DNA of 64,000 bases from Rhizobium giardinii bv. giardinii H152 (GTDB taxonomy: Bacteria > Pseudomonadota > Alphaproteobacteria > Rhizobiales > Rhizobiaceae), in contig NZ_KB902691.1 in assembly GCF_000379605.1 (NCBI RefSeq), positions 311,056 to 375,055 on the forward strand, written 5' to 3'. Below, one piece after another: positions 36,169 to 44,031 of the stretch. Each line of letters opens with the position of its first letter. The stretch's first letter is position 1. The notes below the pieces were generated by a model, which worked only from the letters and a program-made list of their open reading frames with translations, ran no database searches and was not told the origin of the DNA. Both the position numbers and the translations under genes were made by a program.

Positions 36169-36936
36169 ATGAAACGCAGCATCGACCAGAACGCTCAACT
36201 GAAGTGGGACAACAGCGACAATGACGGCGCACCGCTTTACGCCGGCGTCAAGCAGATGATCCTCGACCGCATCCAGAGCGGTGAATGGCCACCCAAGCAC
36301 CGAGTCCCTTCGGAGAATGAACTGGTCGCCGAACTGGGCGTCAGCAAGATGACCGCCAACCGGGCGCTGCGCGAACTGGCAAGCGAGGGCGAACTGGTGC
36401 GTATCCAGGGCGTCGGCTCTTTTGTTGCCGAGCGCAAGGGCTATTCAGAACTCTTCGAAGTCCGCAACATTGCCGAGGAGATCGACGAGCGAGGCCATGT
36501 GCACCAGGCTTCCGTGATCGTTTTGGCGCAGGAGACGGCAGCACCCGATGTCGCCGATGCGCTCGGCCTGCCGATCGGCGCCCCGGTTTTTCACTCGTTG
36601 ATCGTGCACAGCGAAAACGGCGTTCCGGTGCAGATTGAGGACCGTTTCGTCAATCCGGAGGCAGCCCCCGGATACCTTAACCAGGACTTCACCAAACAGA
36701 CGCCGAACGCCTACCTGACTGCCGAGGCTCCGTTGAGCGGCTCCGAACACATCGTCGAAGCGGCCATGCCGCAACCTTGGGAATGTAAGCTCCTCGTAAT
36801 CCTGCGCACCGAGCCCTGCCTGCTCATCCGCAGGCGCACATGGTCGTCCAAGCGCGTCGTCTCCTTTGCCCGTCTCGTCTATCCCGGCAACCGCTATCGG
36901 CTGGAATCACGCAGCGGAAAAATGGCGGACGACTGA
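36169..36936 (+). CDS. GntR-family regulator, HutC/UTRA type (second HutC paralogue)
   Basis: A 255-residue repressor. The winged HTH occupies residues 22-90 (LYAGVKQMILDRIQSGEWPP, VSKMTANRALRELASEGELV, then the wing RIQGVGSFVAERKG). The UTRA ligand domain follows with VQIEDRFVNPEAAPGYLNQD, LSGSEHIVEA and LIRRRTWSSKRVVSFARLVY. This is the HutC pattern, so its inducer may be a urocanate-like molecule. That would fit the MIO-less lyase product if it were a urocanate analogue. It is divergent from the importer operon across a 14-bp palindrome. Confidence 0.9.
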   Translation: MKRSIDQNAQLKWDNSDNDGAPLYAGVKQMILDRIQSGEWPPKHRVPSENELVAELGVSKMTANRALRELASEGELVRIQGVGSFVAERKGYSELFEVRNIAEEIDERGHVHQASVIVLAQETAAPDVADALGLPIGAPVFHSLIVHSENGVPVQIEDRFVNPEAAPGYLNQDFTKQTPNAYLTAEAPLSGSEHIVEAAMPQPWECKLLVILRTEPCLLIRRRTWSSKRVVSFARLVYPGNRYRLESRSGKMADD

Positions 36937-36959
36937 TTATCGCCAAGACACCTGCTATA

Positions 36960-36975
36960 TTGTATATGGAACATG
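36960..36975. promoter_or_regulatory. Second copy of the GntR-type site
   Basis: TTGTATATGGAACATG matches 13 of the first 14 bases of the upstream operator but lacks the second palindromic half. It sits between the convergent GntR and TetR genes, 24 bp after the GntR stop. It may be an auxiliary binding site or a chance remnant. Confidence 0.35.
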
Positions 36976-36986
36976 GGGCCCGATAA

Positions 36987-37586
36987 TCAGCTGCCTTCAG
37001 CAGCCGGTTCCGGCCAGAATTGCAGTGCCATGTCGATGACGCGATAAAGGGCCGCCCGATCCGCACCGGACGCCGCCTGAATGGCCGTCCCTTGCGAAAT
37101 CGTCATGATATAGCGGGCAAGATCAAAGGGTTCATGGCCGGGCGGCAGATCGCCCTCCTGCGCCGCGCGCTCGAACCGCTTGCCCAATTCGTGTTCGTCG
37201 CGGTGGCGGTTTTCAATCAGACATTTCTGGATGTCAGCGGCAGCCTCGCTGCAGGCGAGCGCACTGTTGATGCCCATGCATCCGCTCGGGTCCTTATCAG
37301 CCGTCTGCGCATCGGCAAAGCCGCGCAGAATCTTCTCGGCGGTAACACGGGCTTTAGGTTCTTTGAGAGCCTCATGAAAGAAGCTCATCTTGGTGCGCTC
37401 GTAGCGCTCGAGCGCCTTCAGGAAGAGAGCCTCCTTGTTGCCAAAGACGCCATAGAGGCTGGGCTTGGTGATACCCATTCCCTCGGTCAGATCGGTCAGA
37501 GAGGTGCCTTCGTAGCCCTTTCGCCAGAATAGTTCCATGGCCGTTTCAAGGGCCTCGTCGACATCAAACTCTCTTGGCCGTCCCAT
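36987..37586 (-). CDS. TetR-family repressor of the RND efflux operon
   Basis: A 199-residue TetR regulator. The HTH lies at residues 8-55 (DVDEALETAMELFWRKGYEG, then TSLTDLTEGMGITKPSLYGV, FGNKEALF). The C-terminal ligand domain has an all-helical pattern with SGCMGINSALACSE. It is divergent from the RND genes. Two copies of ATACCGATCGGTAT lie in the intergenic region, strongly implying direct repression of both transcripts. The inducer is probably a pump substrate. Confidence 0.93.
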   Translation of the reverse strand: MGRPREFDVDEALETAMELFWRKGYEGTSLTDLTEGMGITKPSLYGVFGNKEALFLKALERYERTKMSFFHEALKEPKARVTAEKILRGFADAQTADKDPSGCMGINSALACSEAAADIQKCLIENRHRDEHELGKRFERAAQEGDLPPGHEPFDLARYIMTISQGTAIQAASGADRAALYRVIDMALQFWPEPAAEGS

Positions 37587-37609
37587 GGGCCGGACCTCCC
37601 GAATTTTTT

Positions 37610-37625
37610 TATACCGATCGGTATA
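37610..37625. promoter_or_regulatory. TetR operator 1
   Basis: TATACCGATCGGTATA is a perfect 16-bp palindrome, 24 bp upstream of the TetR-gene start. Its centre is 52 bp (about five helical turns) from operator 2, so two dimers would bind the same DNA face. Confidence 0.88.
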
Positions 37626-37631
37626 ATTCCA

Positions 37632-37661
37632 TTGACAGTGATCGGTTCAGGAACTTATTTT
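37632..37661 (+). promoter_or_regulatory. Putative promoter of the RND operon
   Basis: TTGACA at 37632-37637 is a full -35 consensus. TATTTT at 37656-37661 is a plausible -10 with an 18-bp spacer. The promoter lies between the two TetR operators, and operator 2 begins at the -10 edge. Confidence 0.55.
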
Positions 37662-37662
37662 T

Positions 37663-37676
37663 ATACCGATCGGTAT
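37663..37676. promoter_or_regulatory. TetR operator 2
   Basis: ATACCGATCGGTAT repeats 14 bp of operator 1 exactly. It lies just downstream of the putative -10 element of the efflux promoter, where a bound repressor would block initiation. Confidence 0.88.
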
Positions 37677-37770
37677 TGAACGTCAATGCAACCCTCGCCC
37701 AAATCTCTCGCCTCCCACGAAAGATGACCGGCACATCCCTCCCCCGAGGCCAGAAATTCAGGATAACGCC

Positions 37771-38991
37771 ATGTCTTTCGGAACTTTCAGAAACAAGCTT
37801 CTCGCCACCGGGCTCATTCTTGCCGTGGCAACCATTGCACCGACGATCGTCTTCGAAATCCAGGGCAGCCCGTCCGGCACCGGCAATGCAGCCGATGCCA
37901 CGGCCGCCGCGCCCGTTGCCGTTCCCGTCTCGGTCGCCGTCGTTGAGGCAAAGCCCGTGACGCAGTGGAGTGAATTCTCCGGCCGTCTGGAGGCGATCGA
38001 TCATGTCGAACTGCGTTCACGCGTCGCCGGCGCGATCCAGTCCGTTCATTTCCAGGAAGGCGCGATCGTCGAGAAGGGCGACCTGCTCGTCACCATCGAC
38101 CCGGCTCCCTATCAGGCAGAAGTGGCCCGCGCCAAGGCAAGCGTGACCGCAGCCGAGGCCCGGGCCTCCCTGGCCCGCACCGAACTGAAGCGCGGCAAGC
38201 AACTGCTTGCCTCCAACGCCGTATCGCAAAGCGACTACGATCAGCGCCTGAACGGCGAGGCAAGTGCCGAGGCTGACCTGGAAGCCGCGCGCGCCGTGCT
38301 GCAGTCGGCCGAGCTCAATCTGAGCTATACTGAAATCCGCGCTCCGATCACCGGCCGCGTCGGCAAGATCGAGATCACCGCTGGCAACCTCATCGCCGCC
38401 GGTCCGTCTTCGCCGATCCTTACCCGGCTGGTATCGCTAAGCCCGATCTATGCAAGCTTCGAAGCGGATGAACAGATCGTCTCCGGCATCCTGGCAGAAT
38501 TGCCGGAGGGCGTGAATGCCCGCAACTTCCTCGATCGCGTTCCGGTGCGCATGGATGTCGCCGGCCACCCGGATATCAAGGGCAAGCTCCAGCTCGTCGA
38601 CAACAGCGTCGATCCGCAAAGCGGCACCATCCGGGTGCGTGCAGTGTTCGACAATGCTAACGGCGCCCTGATGCCGGGTCAATTCGCGCGGCTGAGCATG
38701 GGCCAGTCGAAGACGGAAGACGCCGTGCTGGTTCATGAACGGGCGATCGGCACCGACCAGAACAAGAAATACGTGATCGTCGTCAAGCCCGACAACACCA
38801 CCGAATATCGCGAAATCACGGTCGGCGCGAAATCCGATGGCCTGCGGGTGGTGACATCGGGTCTGAAGGCCCAGGAACGCATCGTCGTCAACGGTCTGCA
38901 GCGCATCCGCCCCGGCTCGCTCGTCGCACCAGAAATGGTCTCGATGAACGCCAGCACGGACCCGGCGCTGCAAGCCTCCATCGCGCAATAA
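37771..38991 (+). CDS. RND efflux periplasmic adaptor (membrane fusion protein)
   Basis: A 406-residue AcrA-like adaptor. It has an N-terminal membrane anchor (LLATGLILAVATIAPTIVF) and no lipobox. The lipoyl half-motifs are ELRSRVAGAIQSVHFQEGA and LSYTEIRAPITGRVGKIE, with a helical hairpin between them. Beta-barrel and membrane-proximal domains complete it. It links the RND pump to an outer-membrane channel. No channel gene follows, so it probably recruits a TolC-like protein encoded elsewhere. It is the first gene under the TetR-controlled promoter. Confidence 0.93.
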   Translation: MSFGTFRNKLLATGLILAVATIAPTIVFEIQGSPSGTGNAADATAAAPVAVPVSVAVVEAKPVTQWSEFSGRLEAIDHVELRSRVAGAIQSVHFQEGAIVEKGDLLVTIDPAPYQAEVARAKASVTAAEARASLARTELKRGKQLLASNAVSQSDYDQRLNGEASAEADLEAARAVLQSAELNLSYTEIRAPITGRVGKIEITAGNLIAAGPSSPILTRLVSLSPIYASFEADEQIVSGILAELPEGVNARNFLDRVPVRMDVAGHPDIKGKLQLVDNSVDPQSGTIRVRAVFDNANGALMPGQFARLSMGQSKTEDAVLVHERAIGTDQNKKYVIVVKPDNTTEYREITVGAKSDGLRVVTSGLKAQERIVVNGLQRIRPGSLVAPEMVSMNASTDPALQASIAQ

Positions 38992-39029
38992 GCCGTAAAC
39001 CGGCACTTGAGAACAAGGGCGATCGCGCC

Positions 39030-42000
39030 ATGAATATTTCCAGATTCTTCATCGATCGCCCGGTTTTCGCGGGCGTTCTGTCTTTCCTCATCTTCCTCGG
39101 CGGCCTGATCGCCATGACGATCCTGCCGATCTCGGAATATCCGGATGTCGTGCCGCCGTCCGTCGTGGTGCGCGCCAACTATCCGGGCGCCAACCCCAAG
39201 GTGATCGCCGAAACGGTGGCGACGCCGCTGGAGGAATCGATCAACGGCGTCCAGGACATGCTCTATATGAGCAGCCAGGCGACGACCGACGGCCTGATGA
39301 CGCTCACCGTCACCTTCAAGCTCGGCACCGATCCGGACCAGGCGCAGCAGCTCGTTCAGAACCGCGTCAGCCAGGCTGAGCCACGCTTGCCGGAAGAGGT
39401 GCGCCGCCTCGGCGTCACCACCGTCAAGAGCTCTCCCGACCTGATGATGGTCGTTCACCTGACCTCGCCCGAGGGCCGCTACGACATGACTTATCTGCGC
39501 AATTACGCGCTGATCAACGTCAAGGACAGGCTCGCCCGCATCGACGGTGTCGGACAGGTGCAACTGTTCGGCTCAGGCGACTATTCGATGCGCATCTGGC
39601 TCGACCCGCAGAAGATGGCGGAGCTGGGCTTGTCCGCATCGGACGTCGTCAACGAAATCCGCGCCCAGAACATCCAGGCGGCTGCCGGCGTCATCGGCTC
39701 TTCGCCCAATCTCGAGGGCGTCGACCTGCAGCTTTCCGTAAACGCGCAAGGGCGCTTGCAGAGCGAGGAAGAGTTCGGCGAAATCATCATCAAGACGAGC
39801 CCGACCGGCGCGATCACGCGACTGCGCGATGTTGCCCGCATCGAGCTTGGTTCGGCCGAATATTCGCTGCGCTCGCTGCTCAACAACAAGCAGGCTGTTG
39901 CCGTCCCCGTCTTCCAGGCTCCCGGATCGAACGCGATCGAGATCGCCGACAAGGTCCGCGCCGTGATGAAGGAAGTCAAGGCAACGATGCCGCAGGATGT
40001 CGACTACGAGATCGTCTACGACACGACGCAGTTCGTGCGCGCCTCGATAGAGGCCGTCATCCACACGCTGCTCGAAGCCATCGCCCTCGTCGTCATCGTC
40101 GTCATCATCTTCCTGCAGACATGGCGCGCCTCGATCATCCCGCTGATCGCCGTTCCCGTATCGATCGTCGGCACCTTCGCTATCATGCAGATGTTCGGGT
40201 TTTCGATTAACGCGCTCAGCCTGTTCGGACTGGTGCTTGCCATCGGCATCGTCGTCGATGACGCGATCGTTGTCGTTGAAAACGTCGAGCGCAACATCGA
40301 AAACGGCCTTGCCCCACGCGAGGCGACCTATCGGGCGATGGCCGAAGTCTCAGGCCCGATCATCGCGATCGCGCTGGTGCTGGTCGCCGTCTTCGTGCCG
40401 CTGGCCTTCATCTCCGGCCTCACCGGCCAGTTCTACAAGCAGTTCGCCCTGACGATCGCCATTTCGACCGTCATCTCGGCCTTCAACTCGCTCACCCTGT
40501 CGCCTGCCCTGGCCGCCCTGCTCTTGCGTGGCCATAATGCGCCAAAGGATCGTCTGACCCGGATCATGGATTTCCTGTTCGGCTGGTTCTTCCGCGGCTT
40601 CAATACCGTCTTCACGCGTGGAGCGAATGGCTATAGCGCCGGCGTCAAGGGCGTGATCTCGCGCAAGACGCTGATGATGGGTGTCTATCTGCTGCTCATC
40701 GGCGCCACAGCGTTCTTCTTCAAGGCGGTGCCGGGCGGCTTCGTGCCGCCGCAGGACAAGCAGTATCTCGTCGGCTTCACGCAGCTGCCGGACGGCGCTT
40801 CGCTTGACCGGACGGAAGAGGTTATCCGCCGCATCAGCGACATCGCACTCAAGGTGCCGGGCGTCGAAGACGCCATCGCCTTCCCTGGCCTGTCGATCAA
40901 CGGCTTCACCAACTCCTCCAATGCCGGCATCGTCTTCCTGTCGTTGAAACCCTTCGAGGAGCGCACGACACCGGATCTTTCGGCTGGCGCAATTGCCGGG
41001 CGATTGAACCAGGAGCTCTCCGCAATCCAGGACTCCTTCAGCGCCATCTTCCCGCCGCCGCCCGTGCAGGGTCTCGGCGCCATCGGCGGCTTCAAGCTGC
41101 AATTGGAAGACAAGGCTGGTCTCGGCTACGAGGCTCTTGATGCAGCCGTAAAGGGCTTCATGGCCAAGGCCCATACCGCGCCCGAACTGGTTGGCATGTT
41201 CTCGAGCTATCAGGTCAACGTTCCACAGCTCTATGCCGATGTCGATCGCGCCAAGGCACGGCAGCTTAACGTGCCGCTGACGGAGATCTTCAACACGCTG
41301 CAGATCTATCTCGGCTCGGTCTACGTCAACGACTTCAACAAGTTCGGCCGGACCTATTCCGTCCGCGTCCAGGCCGATGCCGCCTACCGCGCCCAGGCCG
41401 AAGACATCGGCAAGCTGCAGGTTCGCTCGAATTCCGGCGAGATGATCCCGCTGTCGGCCGTGCTGAACGTCAGCTCCACTGCCGGGCCGGAGCGGGCCAT
41501 GCGCTACAACGGCTTCCTCTCGGCCGATGTCAACGGCAACACGGCTCCCGGCTATTCCTCCGGCCAGGCGCGCGCCGCCGTCGAACGTATCGCGGCGGAA
41601 ACCCTGCCGGCCGGCGTCAGCTTCGAATGGACGGAACTGACCTATCAGGAGATCATTGCCGGCAATACCGGCGTGCTGATCTTCCCGTTGTCGATCCTGC
41701 TCGTCTTCCTGGTGCTGGCTGCGCAATATGAAAGCCTGTCGCTACCGCTGTCGATCATCATGATCATTCCGATGGCGCTTCTGGCGGCACTCGCCGGGGT
41801 CTGGCTGACGGCGGGCGACAACAACGTCTTCACGCAGATCGGACTGATCGTGCTGGTCGGGCTATCGGCGAAGAATGCCATCCTGATCGTCGAATTCGCG
41901 CGTGAACTGGAGTTCGAGGGAGCCAAGCCCTTCGATGCGGTGATCAAGGCGAGCCGTCTTCGCCTGCGCCCGATCCTGATGACGTCGATGGCCTTCATCA

Positions 42001-42260
42001 TGGGCGTTGTACCGCTGGTGACCTCGACCGGCGCGGGTGCGGAAATGCGCCACGCCATGGGGGTCGCGGTGTTCTCCGGCATGATCGGGGTGACGCTGTT
42101 CGGCCTGTTCCTGACGCCGGTCTTCTACGTCGTGGTCCGCGCACTTACCGGCAACAGGCCACTGAAGATAACCGGCGCGCACGTAGCGCCCGCCGAAACG
42201 GCCACCGTGACGCCGTTGCACACGCAACCCGTCCTGCCTGGGTTGGAAGCCGCGGAATAA
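39030..42260 (+). CDS. RND multidrug efflux transporter (HAE1 family, AcrB-like)
   Basis: A 1076-residue inner-membrane proton antiporter. The start MNISRFFIDRPVFAGVLSFL is the standard HAE1 N-terminus. TM4 carries the Asp pair in LFGLVLAIGIVVDDAIVVVE. Two large periplasmic loops are present, and the C-terminal half repeats the pattern, including LVGLSAKNAILIVEFARELE with the conserved Lys. Length is normal (AcrB is 1049) with a slightly long C-terminal tail. It follows the adaptor by 38 bp. The substrate range is unknown; isoflavonoid or drug efflux is typical of such rhizobial pumps. A strong terminator follows. Confidence 0.95.
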   Translation: MNISRFFIDRPVFAGVLSFLIFLGGLIAMTILPISEYPDVVPPSVVVRANYPGANPKVIAETVATPLEESINGVQDMLYMSSQATTDGLMTLTVTFKLGTDPDQAQQLVQNRVSQAEPRLPEEVRRLGVTTVKSSPDLMMVVHLTSPEGRYDMTYLRNYALINVKDRLARIDGVGQVQLFGSGDYSMRIWLDPQKMAELGLSASDVVNEIRAQNIQAAAGVIGSSPNLEGVDLQLSVNAQGRLQSEEEFGEIIIKTSPTGAITRLRDVARIELGSAEYSLRSLLNNKQAVAVPVFQAPGSNAIEIADKVRAVMKEVKATMPQDVDYEIVYDTTQFVRASIEAVIHTLLEAIALVVIVVIIFLQTWRASIIPLIAVPVSIVGTFAIMQMFGFSINALSLFGLVLAIGIVVDDAIVVVENVERNIENGLAPREATYRAMAEVSGPIIAIALVLVAVFVPLAFISGLTGQFYKQFALTIAISTVISAFNSLTLSPALAALLLRGHNAPKDRLTRIMDFLFGWFFRGFNTVFTRGANGYSAGVKGVISRKTLMMGVYLLLIGATAFFFKAVPGGFVPPQDKQYLVGFTQLPDGASLDRTEEVIRRISDIALKVPGVEDAIAFPGLSINGFTNSSNAGIVFLSLKPFEERTTPDLSAGAIAGRLNQELSAIQDSFSAIFPPPPVQGLGAIGGFKLQLEDKAGLGYEALDAAVKGFMAKAHTAPELVGMFSSYQVNVPQLYADVDRAKARQLNVPLTEIFNTLQIYLGSVYVNDFNKFGRTYSVRVQADAAYRAQAEDIGKLQVRSNSGEMIPLSAVLNVSSTAGPERAMRYNGFLSADVNGNTAPGYSSGQARAAVERIAAETLPAGVSFEWTELTYQEIIAGNTGVLIFPLSILLVFLVLAAQYESLSLPLSIIMIIPMALLAALAGVWLTAGDNNVFTQIGLIVLVGLSAKNAILIVEFARELEFEGAKPFDAVIKASRLRLRPILMTSMAFIMGVVPLVTSTGAGAEMRHAMGVAVFSGMIGVTLFGLFLTPVFYVVVRALTGNRPLKITGAHVAPAETATVTPLHTQPVLPGLEAAE

Positions 42261-42289
42261 GCCGCGACAAGGACACCACCATCATGAAA

Positions 42290-42325
42290 AACGGCGCCGT
42301 CACCAGTACGGCGACGTTTTTTTTT
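42290..42325 (+). terminator. Rho-independent terminator of the RND operon
   Basis: AACGGCGCCGT and ACGGCGACGTT form an 11-bp stem with one mismatch and a 7-nt loop, followed by nine T residues (42317-42325). It lies 29 bp after the RND stop codon. Confidence 0.9.
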
Positions 42326-42512
42326 CGCAGCGAGCCGAGCAGCAGGCGCCGCCCGGGCGGAGCAGCCACGCCACCACCGAAGCCGACACGCGCCGGACCG
42401 GAAACGCACAGCGTCAAATTTTCAAGCGGCTGGTCGGTCTCGTGGGTGAGGCGGAGCGTATAGACCGGGCTCTCCTCCTACTCTCCGGCACCCAGACCGT
42501 CTCCAAACTGGC
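42326..42512 (-). pseudogene. Remnant of an N-terminal beta-N-acetylhexosaminidase-like gene
   Basis: On the minus strand one frame reads SLETVWVPES (about 42510-42480) and the next frame continues SPVYTLRLTHETDQPLENLT then LCVSGPARV. This is the pattern I associate with the N-terminus of rhizobial family-20 beta-N-acetylhexosaminidases. The two parts are out of frame with each other, and the sequence runs into the RND terminator with no further homology. I read it as a decayed 5' fragment left after a deletion or rearrangement. The identification is from memory of the family and is moderate only. Confidence 0.45.
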
Positions 42513-42560
42513 AATTGGCCTTGGTCGCAATCGCCATCATCTCTGCTCCGGAGAAAGGGG

Positions 42561-43037
42561 TCAGTCGGCGCTTTTGAGCAGCCCGGCATAGACGCCGGGG
42601 GCCGAATGGGGGATCGGGGTGGCACCCACAGTGCGCTCGTAGAACGCCGATGGGCCGACATCGCCGATGATGGCGTAGCCGTAGCCCATGGTCTTCAAAT
42701 CCAGCAAACAGGCGAGCAGCAGCGCATGGCCGATGCCCTCGCCGCGAGCCGACTCTTCAACGCCAGTCGGCCCGAAGAAGCCGCGGGCGATCGATTCGTG
42801 GCAGGCAAAGCCGATGAGTTTTTCCGCCCGCATTGCGAGAAAGCAGGTCGGCGGCTGCCTGGCGAAAGCGACCGTAGTCTCGCTCGCCCAGCTGGAGCCG
42901 AACTTTTCCCGCACCCAGCCAGTCACGAGCTCAAGCTCCGGTGCAAGCGCCCGCCGGATCATGACACCGGCTTTTTCCATTCGCGCGTCGAGAGCGGGAA
43001 CAGGTTTAACCAGTGAAAGATTGACCAGATAATCCAT
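42561..43037 (-). CDS. GNAT-family N-acetyltransferase
   Basis: A 158-residue acyl-CoA-dependent acetyltransferase in the chosen frame (ATG at 43035-43037; an open extension to 43103 looks non-coding). The GNAT core is visible as LIGFACHESIARGFFGPTGV and the acetyl-CoA loop ESARGEGIGHALLLACLLDL, then YGYAIIGDVGPSAFYERTVG. No target can be predicted. It stands alone between the hexosaminidase remnant and the iron importer. The upstream ribosome site is weak, so the start is tentative. Confidence 0.8.
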   Translation of the reverse strand: MDYLVNLSLVKPVPALDARMEKAGVMIRRALAPELELVTGWVREKFGSSWASETTVAFARQPPTCFLAMRAEKLIGFACHESIARGFFGPTGVEESARGEGIGHALLLACLLDLKTMGYGYAIIGDVGPSAFYERTVGATPIPHSAPGVYAGLLKSAD

Positions 43038-43216
43038 GTCGAACCCGTGCGGTTGGCAGTCAGGTGACCGTGCCTGGCTGTTCGATGGCGCCAAGCCATC
43101 CATTGCTTCCGATGATCAAGGGCTGCATTAAGTCAAATACTTAGAGGCATAGTCACGCGCTCGTCAACTCGGCTTTGCAACGAGCGTTGACTTGCGGAAT
43201 TGCCCGGAAACGACAA

Positions 43217-43235
43217 TCGGCGCCGAAGGCGCCGA
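43217..43235 (-). terminator. UUCG-type hairpin downstream of the iron importer
   Basis: TCGGCGCC-GAA-GGCGCCGA. On the minus strand the loop reads C(UUCG)G, an exceptionally stable tetraloop, followed by a short T-containing run (TTGTCGTTT). It lies about 40 bp after the ATPase stop and probably terminates the importer transcript. Confidence 0.65.
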
Positions 43236-43275
43236 CAGACACTATGTTTGGGCGGCGACCGCCGTCGCGTTGCGA

Positions 43276-44031
43276 TCAAACGATGGAGCTGTCGACGATC
43301 ACCAGCGGTTTCCCCTGCGAGCAGGCTTCGAGCCGCGCCTCGACCCGGTAGATGTCGCGCAGCATCGCCTGAGTTATGACTTCGGCCGTCGGGCCGCTGG
43401 CGGCCATTTTGCCGTCGGCGATGACGATGGTGTTGTCGCAATAACGAAGCGCGTGATTGAGATCGTGCAGCGCAATCAGCACCGCCATGCCCGATCGGAC
43501 TGCCAGTGCCTTCATGAAACCCAGCACCTCGATCTGGCGGAACAGGTCGAGAGCCGAGGTCGGCTCGTCCATCAGGAGAATCTCCGGCTTGCGAACGAGC
43601 GCCTGGGCAATCGACACCAGTTGGCGCTGGCCGCCGGAGAGCTCGCCGAGGCCGCGAAAGGCGAGATCATTGATCCGGAGTGCCTGCAGGACTTGATCTA
43701 TATCCGTGAGATCGCGATCGTGAACTTTCCAGCCCGAACCCTGCTTGGCTGCCAGCAGCACCGATTCATAAACCGTCAGGACCGCATTGGCGCCGGTATC
43801 CTGCGGCATGTAGCAGATCGTTTCCGTCCCCTTCTCGGTATCGCTGAGATAAACGGTGCCCGGGCCGGAGGTGAGACCGGCAATGCGCTTGAAAAGCGTC
43901 GATTTGCCCGCCGCATTGGGACCGATCACGGCGGTGATGGCACCCCCGACCAGCACATCGGTATCGACGCCGGACAGGACGACATGCTTGCCGTATTTGG
44001 CGCCAAGCCCCTTGAGTGCCAGACTTACCAT
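43276..44031 (-). CDS. Iron-siderophore ABC transporter ATP-binding protein (FecE/FhuC type)
   Basis: A 251-residue ATPase. Walker A is VIGPNAAGKSTLFKRI, the signature LSGGQRQLVSIAQALVRKP, Walker [15 protein letters not shown], and the switch LIALHDLNHALRYCDNTIVI. The LALHDLN-type sequence is characteristic of siderophore, haem and B12 importers. The gene overlaps the permease by 7 bp. It completes a one-permease importer with two alternative binding proteins. Confidence 0.93.
   Translation of the reverse strand: MVSLALKGLGAKYGKHVVLSGVDTDVLVGGAITAVIGPNAAGKSTLFKRIAGLTSGPGTVYLSDTEKGTETICYMPQDTGANAVLTVYESVLLAAKQGSGWKVHDRDLTDIDQVLQALRINDLAFRGLGELSGGQRQLVSIAQALVRKPEILLMDEPTSALDLFRQIEVLGFMKALAVRSGMAVLIALHDLNHALRYCDNTIVIADGKMAASGPTAEVITQAMLRDIYRVEARLEACSQGKPLVIVDSSIV

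Noticed and set aside
36169-36936. Calling the second UTRA regulator hutC
   Set aside because: It is adjacent to a different operon with a different palindrome. The hut-linked copy at 20927-21697 is the better hutC.
40350-41726. 458-codon open frame antisense to the RND transporter
   Set aside because: The RND gene is complete and canonical. The antisense reading is compositionally biased and lacks a ribosome site.
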